This document shows positions 7,345 to 13,234 of a stretch of 18,374 bases of DNA, piece by piece. Both the position numbers and the translations under genes were made by a program. Under the pieces are notes generated by a model, which was not told the origin of the DNA, did not search any database, and saw only the letters and a program-made list of their open reading frames with translations. This DNA comes from JBIOWF01 sp044868295. GTDB taxonomy: Bacteria > Actinomycetota > Actinomycetes > Streptosporangiales > Streptosporangiaceae. The DNA is taken from NCBI GenBank assembly GCA_044868295.1, contig JBIOWF010000268.1:1-18374 (forward strand), written 5' to 3'. Position 1 is the stretch's first letter. Each line of letters begins with the position of its first letter.

Positions 7345-8073
7345 TCAGAGCAGTCCGTGGTCGTGCGCGTAAACGGCGGCCTGGGTGCGGTCGCGCAGCC
7401 CGAGACGGCCGAGGATCCGGGAGACGTGGTTCTTCACGGTTCCCTCGCTCAGGTACATGTGCGCCGCGATCTCGCGGTTCGTCCAGCCGCGCGCCACCAG
7501 GCGCAGCACCTCGATCTCCCGGGCGGTCAGAGCGTTTCCCACCTCCCGCGTATCCGCGGGTCCCGTCTCCGGCCCGTGCGCGGATGCCATCTCCTTGTCA
7601 TGCGCGGGTCCCGTCTCCTCCGCGTGTGCGGGAGCGCCGGGGGAGCGGGACAGCGCCGTCGCCAGTCGAGCCGCCGCGGCCGAGTCCAGCTGGGCGACAC
7701 CCGCGTGCGCGAGCCGTACCGCGTTGGCCGGCTCGCGCGCCGACAGGTCCTTGAGCAGGTAGCCCGCGGCGCCCGCGCGCAGCGCCCGCACGACGTACTC
7801 CTCGTCGTCGAAGGTGGTCAGCATGACCACCCGACAGGCGGGCGATCGGCGTGCCAGGGCGGCGGCGGCCGCCACACCGTCGAGCTCGGGCATGCGCACA
7901 TCCATGAGAACCACGTCAGGACCGAGCGCGACGGCCTGCTCGATCGCGTCCCTCCCATCGACCGCGACCCCGACGACGCTGATGCCGGGCTGGATGTCCA
8001 GCAGGGATGCGATGCTCTCCCGGATCAGCCGCTGATCGTCGACGACGAGTACGCGTACCGGTCCGTCGGTCAT
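7345..8073 (-). CDS. NarL/FixJ-family response regulator
   Basis: The 242-residue protein starts at ATG 8073, overlapping the kinase stop by four bases (ATGA), so translation is coupled. Upstream extension of the frame (to 9123) is only antisense noise over the kinase. Receiver domain about 6-122: acidic pair D12-D13, phosphoacceptor D58 in VVLMDVRMPELDG, T86/T87 and K108 in YLLKDLS. The C-terminal LuxR-type HTH is at about 178-240 (LTAREIEVLRLVARGWTNRE ... EGTVKNHVSRILGRLGLRDR). The linker, about 149-180, is expanded by four 8-residue repeats (AHAEETGP-like), which is unusual. The partner is the DesK-like kinase immediately upstream. Targets are unknown, and no clear binding site is visible. 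Confidence 0.93.
   Translation of the reverse strand: MTDGPVRVLVVDDQRLIRESIASLLDIQPGISVVGVAVDGRDAIEQAVALGPDVVLMDVRMPELDGVAAAAALARRSPACRVVMLTTFDDEEYVVRALRAGAAGYLLKDLSAREPANAVRLAHAGVAQLDSAAAARLATALSRSPGAPAHAEETGPAHDKEMASAHGPETGPADTREVGNALTAREIEVLRLVARGWTNREIAAHMYLSEGTVKNHVSRILGRLGLRDRTQAAVYAHDHGLL
7534..7629 (-). repeat. Degenerate 24-bp repeats (4 units) in the response-regulator linker
   Basis: Residues 149-180 of the regulator read AHAEETGP / AHDKEMAS / AHGPETGP / ADTREVGN, four 8-residue units with diverged DNA. They separate the receiver from the HTH domain. Confidence 0.6.
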
Positions 8074-8990
8074 GCGGTGCTCCAGCGGGGAACGGTGACG
8101 GTCACGCGGGTCCCGGTCGCCGGCCCGCTGTCGAGGTCGACCTGTCCACCCACGAGCGGTATCCGCTCCCGCATTCCGATCAGGCCGAATCCCTCCCGGC
8201 CCGCGCTCAGCCCGCGGCCGTCGTCGGCGACCACGAGTTCCGCACCCGAGTCGTCGAAGGTCAGGCGGACCGACACATGATCGGCACGGGCGTGTCGGCG
8301 GGCATTGGTCAGCGCCTCCTGGGCCGCGCGGAAGAGCGCGGTGCGGGTGGGCAGGTCGCACCCGGATTCGTCGCCGACGACATCGAGCGCCACCACGGGT
8401 CGACCGTCTCTCACATGGCGGACGAGATCGCCGAGCGCCGCCGACGGTGAGAACGGCTCCTGCTCGGCACGCAGTGTACGGACCGACCGCCGCACGTCGT
8501 CGAGCGCGCGCCGTGCGGAGTCGCGGGCGTCGGCGAGTGCCTGCTCGGCCGAGGCGGGATCCCGCTCGCTGAACGCGGAGGCCTTCTCCAGCAGCACGGA
8601 GATGGCGGTGAGGTGGTGACCGAGCCCGTCGTGGATGTCGCGCGCGAGCCGTACACGTTCGGTCGCTGCGGAGAGCTCCGCCACCTTGGCGGCGTAGGCG
8701 GCCAATCGGGCATGCGACTCCTCCAGCCGTGCCCGGCTGTCCCGTTCGCCCGCCGCGACGGTGGCCATGGCGATGCTCATGACGACACCTATGCAGAACA
8801 TGAGCAGGTCGGAGACATACTCGATGTCGGCGTACCAGCGTGGGACCGACAGCGAGTATCCGGCCACCACGACCGCGACGCACACGACCCCAAGAACGAC
8901 ACTGATCATCCGCCCGAAGGCGAAGTACGCGGTGAAGGGCACCAGTACCAGCAGGATCCTCGACACACTCGAGCCGTCGAGCGCCGCCAC
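8070..8990 (-). CDS. DesK/NarX-type sensor histidine kinase (HisKA_3), possibly 5'-shortened
   Basis: A 306-residue reading from GTG 8990. Three transmembrane segments (about 11-26, 28-47, 60-81) are followed by a coiled dimerisation region. The HisKA_3 H-box ERVRLARDIHDGLGHHL has the phosphoacceptor H120. HATPase_c shows the N-box QEALTNARRHA (224-234), DDGRG (256-260), GFGLIGMRERI (267-277) and GTRVTVTVP. It autophosphorylates and passes phosphate to the regulator encoded directly downstream (4-nt overlap). The start is weak: there is no Shine-Dalgarno sequence, and no alternative start exists before an in-frame stop about 50 nt upstream. Relatives often have further N-terminal membrane segments, so the 5' end may be lost or frameshifted. 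The signal sensed is unknown; with almost no extracellular loop it may be a membrane property. Confidence 0.88.
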   Translation of the reverse strand: MAALDGSSVSRILLVLVPFTAYFAFGRMISVVLGVVCVAVVVAGYSLSVPRWYADIEYVSDLLMFCIGVVMSIAMATVAAGERDSRARLEESHARLAAYAAKVAELSAATERVRLARDIHDGLGHHLTAISVLLEKASAFSERDPASAEQALADARDSARRALDDVRRSVRTLRAEQEPFSPSAALGDLVRHVRDGRPVVALDVVGDESGCDLPTRTALFRAAQEALTNARRHARADHVSVRLTFDDSGAELVVADDGRGLSAGREGFGLIGMRERIPLVGGQVDLDSGPATGTRVTVTVPRWSTA

Positions 8991-9001
8991 CGCGATGAAA
9001 A

Positions 9002-9226
9002 GTGCATCCGCGTGTCCCGGCCTGGATGTACGGCATCACCATGCCGCCGTTCGCCCTGCTGGCGCCGCTGCCGGACTCTCTCCTGACCAACTCACTGCAC
9101 GTTCTCGTGGGCGTCTCTCTCATCTGGCTCGCGAGCTCACTGTGGTCGCGGACGCAGGCCGTACAGGATCAAATGGTTCTGCGGACCGTGCCGGACAGCG
9201 CGGTGGCGACGCCGAGGGCCAGGTAG
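9002..9226 (+). CDS. Possible small hydrophobic protein (74 aa), antisense to its neighbours
   Basis: Between the kinase start and the exporter stop, both on minus, the plus strand carries a reading from GTG 9002 (or ATG 9026). It is protein-like, with a hydrophobic helix (LHVLVGVSLIWLASSLW) and mostly G/C third positions. It ends at TAG 9224-9226, overlapping the exporter 3' end by about 58 bp. The minus-strand readings here are charged, Ser/Arg-rich and not protein-like. No good ribosome-binding site precedes it. It may be a small membrane protein, a fragment of a lost gene, or chance. I do not recognise it. Confidence 0.25.
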   Translation: MHPRVPAWMYGITMPPFALLAPLPDSLLTNSLHVLVGVSLIWLASSLWSRTQAVQDQMVLRTVPDSAVATPRAR

Positions 9227-9789
9227 ACGATTCCGCTGACGTATTTCAGGGCCCGATGACGGAGACGGTCGCCCAGCGCCCCCGCGGTCATCGCGTACAC
9301 CAGGTCGGAGGCGAGGCCGAGAGACGCGGTGACGAGGCCCAGGATCAGGATCTGCCCGGGGGCGTCCCGCGCCGGGTCCACGAACTGGGGCAGGAAGGCC
9401 AGGAAGAACAGGATCACCTTTGGGTTGAGCACGTTGACCAGCACGCCTTCGAGGAAGACCCGCCGGAGGCGCTCCGGCGGGGCATCCTGCCGCTCCGGCG
9501 CGTCCTTGCTGGTCAGAGCCTTGACGCCGAGATAGATCAGGTACGCGGCTCCCGCCCACTTGAGCACGCCGAACAGGGTGGCCGACCGGGCGATGAGGTA
9601 AGTGAGCCCGGCGGCCGCGGCCGCGATGTGAACGAGCGTGCCGATCTCCACCCCGAACGCCGACGCCACGCCAGCCTTGCGACCTTGGGCGATGCCGCGG
9701 GCCACGATGTAGAGGTGGTTCGGCCCGGGGATGGCGATCAGCGCGAGGGAGGCGGCCACGAAGACCAGGAGCGTGGATGGTTCGATCAC
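9169..9789 (-). CDS. LysE/RhtB-family amino-acid exporter
   Basis: An inner-membrane exporter of about 206 residues, normal for the family. Hallmarks are IPGPNHLYIVARGIAQGRKA near the N-terminus, GVEIGTLVHIAAAAAGL, the NPKVILFFLAFLPQF motif and about six hydrophobic segments. Family members export amino acids or derivatives such as lysine, threonine or homoserine lactone; the substrate cannot be told here. The start is uncertain. GTG 9789 (V-I-E-P-S-T-L-L-V-F) fits family length but lacks a Shine-Dalgarno sequence. GTG 9837 adds 16 polar residues and overlaps the stop of the preceding gene as GTGA, with GGAGG almost touching it. Either way the gene lies immediately behind the 189-aa protein gene and is probably co-transcribed and coupled with it. 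Confidence 0.9.
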   Translation of the reverse strand: MIEPSTLLVFVAASLALIAIPGPNHLYIVARGIAQGRKAGVASAFGVEIGTLVHIAAAAAGLTYLIARSATLFGVLKWAGAAYLIYLGVKALTSKDAPERQDAPPERLRRVFLEGVLVNVLNPKVILFFLAFLPQFVDPARDAPGQILILGLVTASLGLASDLVYAMTAGALGDRLRHRALKYVSGIVYLALGVATALSGTVRRTI

Positions 9790-9833
9790 GTTCAGTAGGT
9801 TATGGGCTGGTTGGTCTACCGAGGAGGACCAAT

Positions 9834-10403
9834 TCACGCCTCCGGATCTGGACCAATCGGTTGCCAGGTGTGGCGCTGGAGGAACGAACGGTCACCCGTG
9901 GCGTACTCCAGGAAGGCGCGCCGCACTTCGGCCAGCTCCGGGACGATCGCCGCCCGGATGCGGCCACCCTCCTTGAACTCCAGCTCGTAGCCGGGCGACA
10001 CCTGCATGAAGTGGTTGCCGAAGGAGACGAGGGCGACGAACGGGTTCTGCGGTGAGATCGTCCCGAGCACATCAGCGATCAGCCGCAGGTCCGGGTCGGT
10101 GAGGATCATCCCGTCGCCGGTGTGCAACTGGATCCCGGCGTAGACGCCCAGCGGCTCCAGGTTGTGCACGAGGCCCCGCTGGGGGTCGTAGCAGACGAGG
10201 CCATACTGCTTGGCCAGCGCGAACACGGCGTTCGACACCTCGTCCACGTGCTCCGGCGTGATGTCCTCGATCCGCTCGCCAGGGAAGAGCTCCGCCAGTG
10301 CCTTCGTGAAGGCCTCGTCGGCCTTCGGCGGCCCGTGACGGAACCGTTCGCGGGCTGCCTCACGCGTGATCGGTCCTGGTTCGTGCCATACCGCGAGTCG
10401 CAT
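9834..10403 (-). CDS. Conserved-looking protein of unknown function, 189 aa
   Basis: ATG 10403 begins MRLAVWHEPGPITREAARER. The protein is soluble, acidic and mixed alpha/beta, with recognisable patches FALAKQYGLVCYDPQRGLVH (about 82-101), a GDGMILTDPDLRLIADVL segment and GNHFMQVSPGYELEFKEGG. There is no signal peptide or membrane helix. The AxxxGLVCYDPQ pattern is reminiscent of actinobacterial immunity-like or hypothetical proteins, but I cannot name a family. It starts 2 bp after the stop of the CheY-like regulator and ends in a GTGA overlap with a possible exporter start, so it belongs to that tight three-gene cluster. Function is not assigned. Confidence 0.8.
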   Translation of the reverse strand: MRLAVWHEPGPITREAARERFRHGPPKADEAFTKALAELFPGERIEDITPEHVDEVSNAVFALAKQYGLVCYDPQRGLVHNLEPLGVYAGIQLHTGDGMILTDPDLRLIADVLGTISPQNPFVALVSFGNHFMQVSPGYELEFKEGGRIRAAIVPELAEVRRAFLEYATGDRSFLQRHTWQPIGPDPEA

Positions 10404-10405
10404 GC

Positions 10406-10798
10406 CTACGACGATACGGCGCTGCCCTTGGCCAGGTCGCGGACGATCTGGATCAGCTCCGACGGCTCGAACGGCTTGGTGACGTACGCGTCGACGCCGA
10501 TGCCGAGCCCTCGCCGCTTGTCGTCCTCCTGCGCCCGGGCGGTGATCAGCACAACCCTGATGTGGGTGGTGCTCGGATCCGTCCGCAACTTGGTCGCGGT
10601 CTCCCAGCCGTCCAGGCGCGGCATCATGACATCCAGCGTGATGACGTCGGGATCGACGTCGAGGACACGATCAAGACAATCCTGCCCGTCCGACGCGGTC
10701 GCGACCTCGAACCCTTCCAAGGTCAGATTGACCGCGATGAGCTGCCGGATGACCTCGTCGTCATCCACCACCAGCACTCGCCCCAGAACGTCGCTCAC
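10406..10798 (-). CDS. Single-domain CheY-like response regulator
   Basis: The 130-residue reading starts at GTG 10798 (VSDVLGRVLVVDDDEVIRQL). The longer frame to 10897 adds unrelated polar residues and is rejected. It is a complete receiver: acidic VVDDDE near 11-14, phosphoacceptor Asp in ITLDVMMPRLDGWE (about residue 57), Thr in VLITARAQ and Lys in DAYVTKPFEPSEL. No output domain follows; the stop (TAG) comes after DLAKGSAVSS. Such stand-alone receivers act by protein-protein contact or as phosphorelay intermediates. No kinase sits beside it, as the DesK-type kinase 1.8 kb away has its own partner. It is the first gene of a minus-strand cluster and is divergent from tRNA-Arg. Confidence 0.9.
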   Translation of the reverse strand: MSDVLGRVLVVDDDEVIRQLIAVNLTLEGFEVATASDGQDCLDRVLDVDPDVITLDVMMPRLDGWETATKLRTDPSTTHIRVVLITARAQEDDKRRGLGIGVDAYVTKPFEPSELIQIVRDLAKGSAVSS

Positions 10799-10904
10799 GG
10801 CCGCAAAGCTAACCCCTGGAAGGCGGTTCGGGTGCGGTTTTCTGGATGTGTGCTCAGACTGTGGCCGGCTGGATATCGTGGTGAGAGTGGTCACCAAGTA
10901 CTGG

Positions 10905-10910
10905 TAGCCT
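10905..10910 (+). promoter_or_regulatory. Candidate -10 element of the tRNA-Arg gene
   Basis: TAGCCT fits TANNNT and would start transcription near 10917, seven bases before the mature tRNA. No good -35 hexamer is visible 16-18 bp upstream, so this rests on position only. Confidence 0.3.
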
Positions 10911-10923
10911 TATCACTCGTTGA

Positions 10924-10995
10924 GCCCCCTTAGCTCAGGGGATAGAGCACCGGCCTCCGGAGCCGGGAGCGCAAGTTCGAATCTTGCAGGGGGCA
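10924..10995 (+). tRNA. tRNA-Arg (anticodon CCG)
   Basis: A full cloverleaf can be drawn. Acceptor GCCCCCT/AGGGGGC pairs over 7 bp (10924-10930 with 10988-10994). The D-arm is GCTC/GAGC with loop AGGGGATA. The anticodon stem CCGGC/GCCGG encloses CTCCGGA, with anticodon CCG at 10957-10959. A 4-nt variable region follows, then T-arm GCAAG-TTCGAAT-CTTGC and discriminator A at 10995. CCA is not encoded. It decodes the Arg codon CGG, common in GC-rich genomes. Confidence 0.96.
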
Positions 10996-11012
10996 CTCGC
11001 GATCTACCAAGT

Positions 11013-11055
11013 GAAACGCAAATCGACCTGCAGAAATGCAGGTCTTTTGCGTTTC
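11013..11055 (+). terminator. Intrinsic terminator after tRNA-Arg
   Basis: An 8-bp perfect stem GACCTGCA/TGCAGGTC (11025-11032 with 11037-11044) around a GAAA loop is followed by TTTT. An outer 10-bp perfect stem GAAACGCAAA/TTTGCGTTTC (11013-11022 with 11046-11055) extends it. The A-rich left flank and U-rich right flank are typical of a bidirectional factor-independent terminator. It separates the tRNA from the release-factor-like gene, which starts 36 bp later. Confidence 0.8.
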
Positions 11056-11090
11056 TGGGGTGTGGCGACAGCGATCTTGTGGAGGTGCTC

Positions 11091-11990
11091 GTGCATGGGG
11101 ATGGGCAGGCGCTGTTGAGGGAGTGCCGTCACGCGTTCGAGGCTGCCGAGGCCGATATTGGTGCGCTGCGTGCCAAGGCCGGGCGGCTCGAAGGAATTCT
11201 GGCTGATCCGGCACATTGAAGCGCTGCGAAGGTCGCTGCTTGGAGTCTGCAGGAGATCAGGCACCTGTCGGACGATCTCGATGAGGCGCGCGCCGAGCTG
11301 ATGTTGCTTGGCGAGCTGCTACAGCTTGCCGACGACGACGCTCTGTCAGCCGAGTGCCTGGCGAACCTGGAGGCGTTGATCCTCCGTCTCGCCGGCCTCC
11401 GCCGCCGGGTGCCCGGCGATTTCGATGAACGGGAAGCCATCCTGACCATCGAAACGGCCTCATACGAAGGCACGTGGTTAGCGGAACGGCTGTTGAGGAG
11501 ATACGTCAAGCAGGCCGCCGAGCGCGACATGGGGCGGGCGCAGGTCTACTACCACTTCGACCGCATCGAGGGACTCTCGGCGGCGATGCGGATCGGTGGG
11601 CCCGGCGCGTTTGGATATCTGAAGGGTGAGCGGGGCGTACACCGCCTCGCGCGCGAAGGCGACCGGCCGGCCGCGGATGCACGAGTCGAGATCCTCGCTG
11701 TCGCCGTGTCCTACGACGAGATCCGCATCGAAGACCACGAAGTGAAGGCGACCGAGTGGCGCGAGACCTCATTGTGCGGCGGGCCGCTCCCATATGTGAG
11801 TTACGGGGTGAGGCTCACTCATTCGCCCACCGGGATACAAGTGGACTGCCGTGGGCAAGGGGCGACGCACCTCAACCGAACGGGCGCTTGGACCTTGCTG
11901 CGCTCGCGTCTGCTTCACCTCCGGCATTCATCCGATGAGAGCGCACCGTTGCCGGTGAGGAACCACAATCGGCACTCTCTATGGGACTGA
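11091..11990 (+). pseudogene. Release-factor-like (RF2-type) gene with in-frame TGA and lost GGQ/SPF motifs
   Basis: One frame from GTG 11091 (GGAGG five bases upstream) to TGA 11990 reads as an RF1/RF2-family protein, broken by a single in-frame TGA at 11217-11219. Before it: ALRAKAGRLEGILADPAH. After it: SAAKVAAWSLQEIRHLSDDL. In RF2 proteins the aligned stretch is of the type LADPDxW-DDPERA, so the TGA replaces the conserved Trp. PCRF-domain similarity follows (DFDEREAILTIETA, then LAERLLRRYV), then FGYLKGERGVHRLAREG and YGVRLTHSPTGIQVDC. The stop-codon-reading SPF site is replaced (REGDRPAADARVE), the catalytic GGQ is GGP (LCGGPLPYVSYG), and the last 50-60 residues of RF2 are missing. It cannot be an ordinary release factor. 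It is either a pseudogene or a repurposed paralogue expressed by readthrough or from a downstream start such as ATG 11301. Third-position GC is lower than in neighbouring genes. Confidence 0.75.
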
Positions 11991-12045
11991 TGCGACAGCC
12001 ACGGCGCTCCGCCTGTCCCGTACGGCGCTGCCCAGCTGATGGAAC

Positions 12046-12066
12046 AGGGGTCGACGCCCCTCTTTT
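12046..12066 (+). terminator. Intrinsic terminator after the release-factor-like gene
   Basis: AGGGGT-CGAC-GCCCCT forms a 6-bp stem (one G-T pair) followed by CTTTT, 56 bp past the stop at 11990. Its presence suggests that the release-factor-like region is, or was, a transcribed unit. Confidence 0.65.
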
Positions 12067-12136
12067 GCGGAGGAGTGAAGCGGATCACGTACGCCGCTTT
12101 GCCGGGCTGTATTCAGTCATGCAGACTCGTAGATGA

Positions 12137-12277
12137 ATGAAGATCTGCCAAGGGCGGGCGGAGTCGCTGGCGGTCGGTTGCGCGTACGTGCTGGTGGGCG
12201 CCGGACATGACCCGTCCATGGAGGGCCGGCCGCTCATGGCCTCGGCCGGTCTCATCGACGCACTGGCTGAGCTGTGA
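12137..12277 (+). CDS. Possible small ORF or gene-end remnant, 46 aa
   Basis: ATG 12137 to TGA 12277 encodes 46 residues ending GHDPSMEGRPLMASAGLID-ALAEL, with mostly G/C third positions. A stop lies directly upstream in frame, and no clear ribosome-binding site precedes the ATG. It ends 15 bp before the RpiR-type regulator. It may be a true small protein co-transcribed with the regulator, or the surviving 3' end of a lost gene. I do not recognise it. Apart from the terminator, the rest of 11991-12292 shows nothing else. Confidence 0.35.
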   Translation: MKICQGRAESLAVGCAYVLVGAGHDPSMEGRPLMASAGLIDALAEL

Positions 12278-12292
12278 TCCCGTTGGAGAGTC

Positions 12293-13153
12293 ATGAATAC
12301 GGACGACGTCGCGTCGGAGGCCCGTTTGCTGCGCCTGTTCGAAGGGCATCGGCTGACTCCCGCCCAGCGGCGGATCGCGCACTGCCTGGTCCAGCACGCC
12401 GGGCAGGCGGCCTTCCTGTCCAGCGTGGAGATCGCCGAGCTGGCGGGGGTCAGCCAGCCGTCGGTGACCCGGTTCGCGATGACCCTCGGATACGACGGGT
12501 ATCCCGCGCTGCGCAAGCAGATCCGCGAGCTCGGCCTGCCCGACTCGGCGGCATCGAGTGAGACGCGTGCGGAAACATCCCTGAGCGAGCCCCAGCGGGC
12601 GGTGCTGGCCGAGATCGCGAATCTTCAGCACCTGGCCGCGTCACTGGCGGACATGGGGCCGATCGTCAAGGCCGCCCGGCTGCTCGCGCCGTCGCGGCCG
12701 CTGCTCGTGCTCGGCCTGCGGGCGGCGGCGGCGCAGGCGGCGGGCTTCGCGTATTTCGCCGCCAAGGTCCACCCGGATGTGCGCCTGCTCGACGAGGGCG
12801 GGTCCATGCTGGCCGACCGTATCGAGCAGGCGGCGGAGGCCGGGGCGACCGCCCTGCTCTGCTTCGCCCTGCCCCGTCACCCCACGGAGCTGATGGACGC
12901 GTTGTCCGTCGCCAAGAAGGCGGGGCTGAGCGTGGTGACCATCGCCGACAGCGCTTTCGCGCCGTCAGCGGCCCTGTCCGACGTGTTGTTGCCCGCGCCG
13001 GTCGGCACGCAGCTCGTCTTCGACACGGCGTGCGCCCCCATGATGCTCGGCCGGGTGCTGCTGGAGGCGATGTGCGACGAGGTTCCCGGCGCGGAGGCAC
13101 GTCTGGAGGCGTTCGAGCACTCCGCGGCATCTCGGGGGCTCTTCATGGATTAG
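12293..13153 (+). CDS. RpiR/MurR-family transcriptional regulator (HTH plus SIS domain)
   Basis: A 286-residue protein from ATG 12293 with GGAGAG six bases upstream. The N-terminal HTH_6 domain (about 8-85) shows LTPAQRRIAHCLVQHAGQAA, then SSVEIAELAGVSQPSVTRFA and LGYDGYPALRKQIREL. A SIS sugar-isomerase-fold domain follows (about 120-255): PLLVLGLRAAAAQAAGFAYF, AAKVHPDVRLLDEGG, ATALLCFALPRHPTELMDAL and AGLSVVTIADS. Regulators of this type bind short A/T-rich palindromes and respond to a metabolite in the SIS domain. It precedes hutU on the same strand with an 81-bp gap containing an A/T-rich TGAA/TTCA palindrome cluster. It is therefore probably the local regulator of histidine utilisation, and possibly of itself. 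The inducer (urocanate or a later intermediate) is inference. Confidence 0.9.
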   Translation: MNTDDVASEARLLRLFEGHRLTPAQRRIAHCLVQHAGQAAFLSSVEIAELAGVSQPSVTRFAMTLGYDGYPALRKQIRELGLPDSAASSETRAETSLSEPQRAVLAEIANLQHLAASLADMGPIVKAARLLAPSRPLLVLGLRAAAAQAAGFAYFAAKVHPDVRLLDEGGSMLADRIEQAAEAGATALLCFALPRHPTELMDALSVAKKAGLSVVTIADSAFAPSAALSDVLLPAPVGTQLVFDTACAPMMLGRVLLEAMCDEVPGAEARLEAFEHSAASRGLFMD

Positions 13154-13162
13154 GCTAATGTC

Positions 13163-13196
13163 TGAAAATATTCATTCTCGCTTGATGTGAATGAAT
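13163..13196. promoter_or_regulatory. Candidate RpiR operator upstream of hutU
   Basis: TGAAAATATTCA (13163-13174) has TGAA/TTCA half-sites around 4 nt. It overlaps a second perfect inverted repeat, ATTCATTC (13170-13177) with GAATGAAT (13189-13196), separated by 11 nt. The stretch is markedly A/T-rich in GC-rich surroundings and lies 39-72 bp before the hutU start. RpiR-family sites commonly have GAAA/TTTC-type half-sites, so the neighbouring regulator is the natural candidate. Confidence 0.6.
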
Positions 13197-13234
13197 CTTG
13201 CAGATCTGGCGAGGTCGGCAGGGAGGTCAGGAAC

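Noticed and set aside
8074..9123. 592-aa fusion of the response regulator with an N-terminal extension on the minus strand
   Set aside because: The extension is Arg/Gly/His-rich antisense-frame noise over the histidine kinase gene. The regulator starts at ATG 8073.
10981..11055. Attachment site (attL) of an integrated element at the tRNA-Arg 3' end
   Set aside because: No integrase, no mobile-element genes and no second copy of the tRNA 3' end are visible. The inverted repeat is better explained as a terminator.
10920..11219. 99-aa ORF covering the tRNA and terminator
   Set aside because: Its first half is the tRNA-Arg sequence and a terminator read as codons. Only the part from 11091 belongs to a gene.
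11091..11990. prfB-style programmed +1 frameshift at the TGA
   Set aside because: The release-factor-like sequence continues in the same frame after the TGA, so no frame change is needed. The TGA simply replaces a Trp codon.
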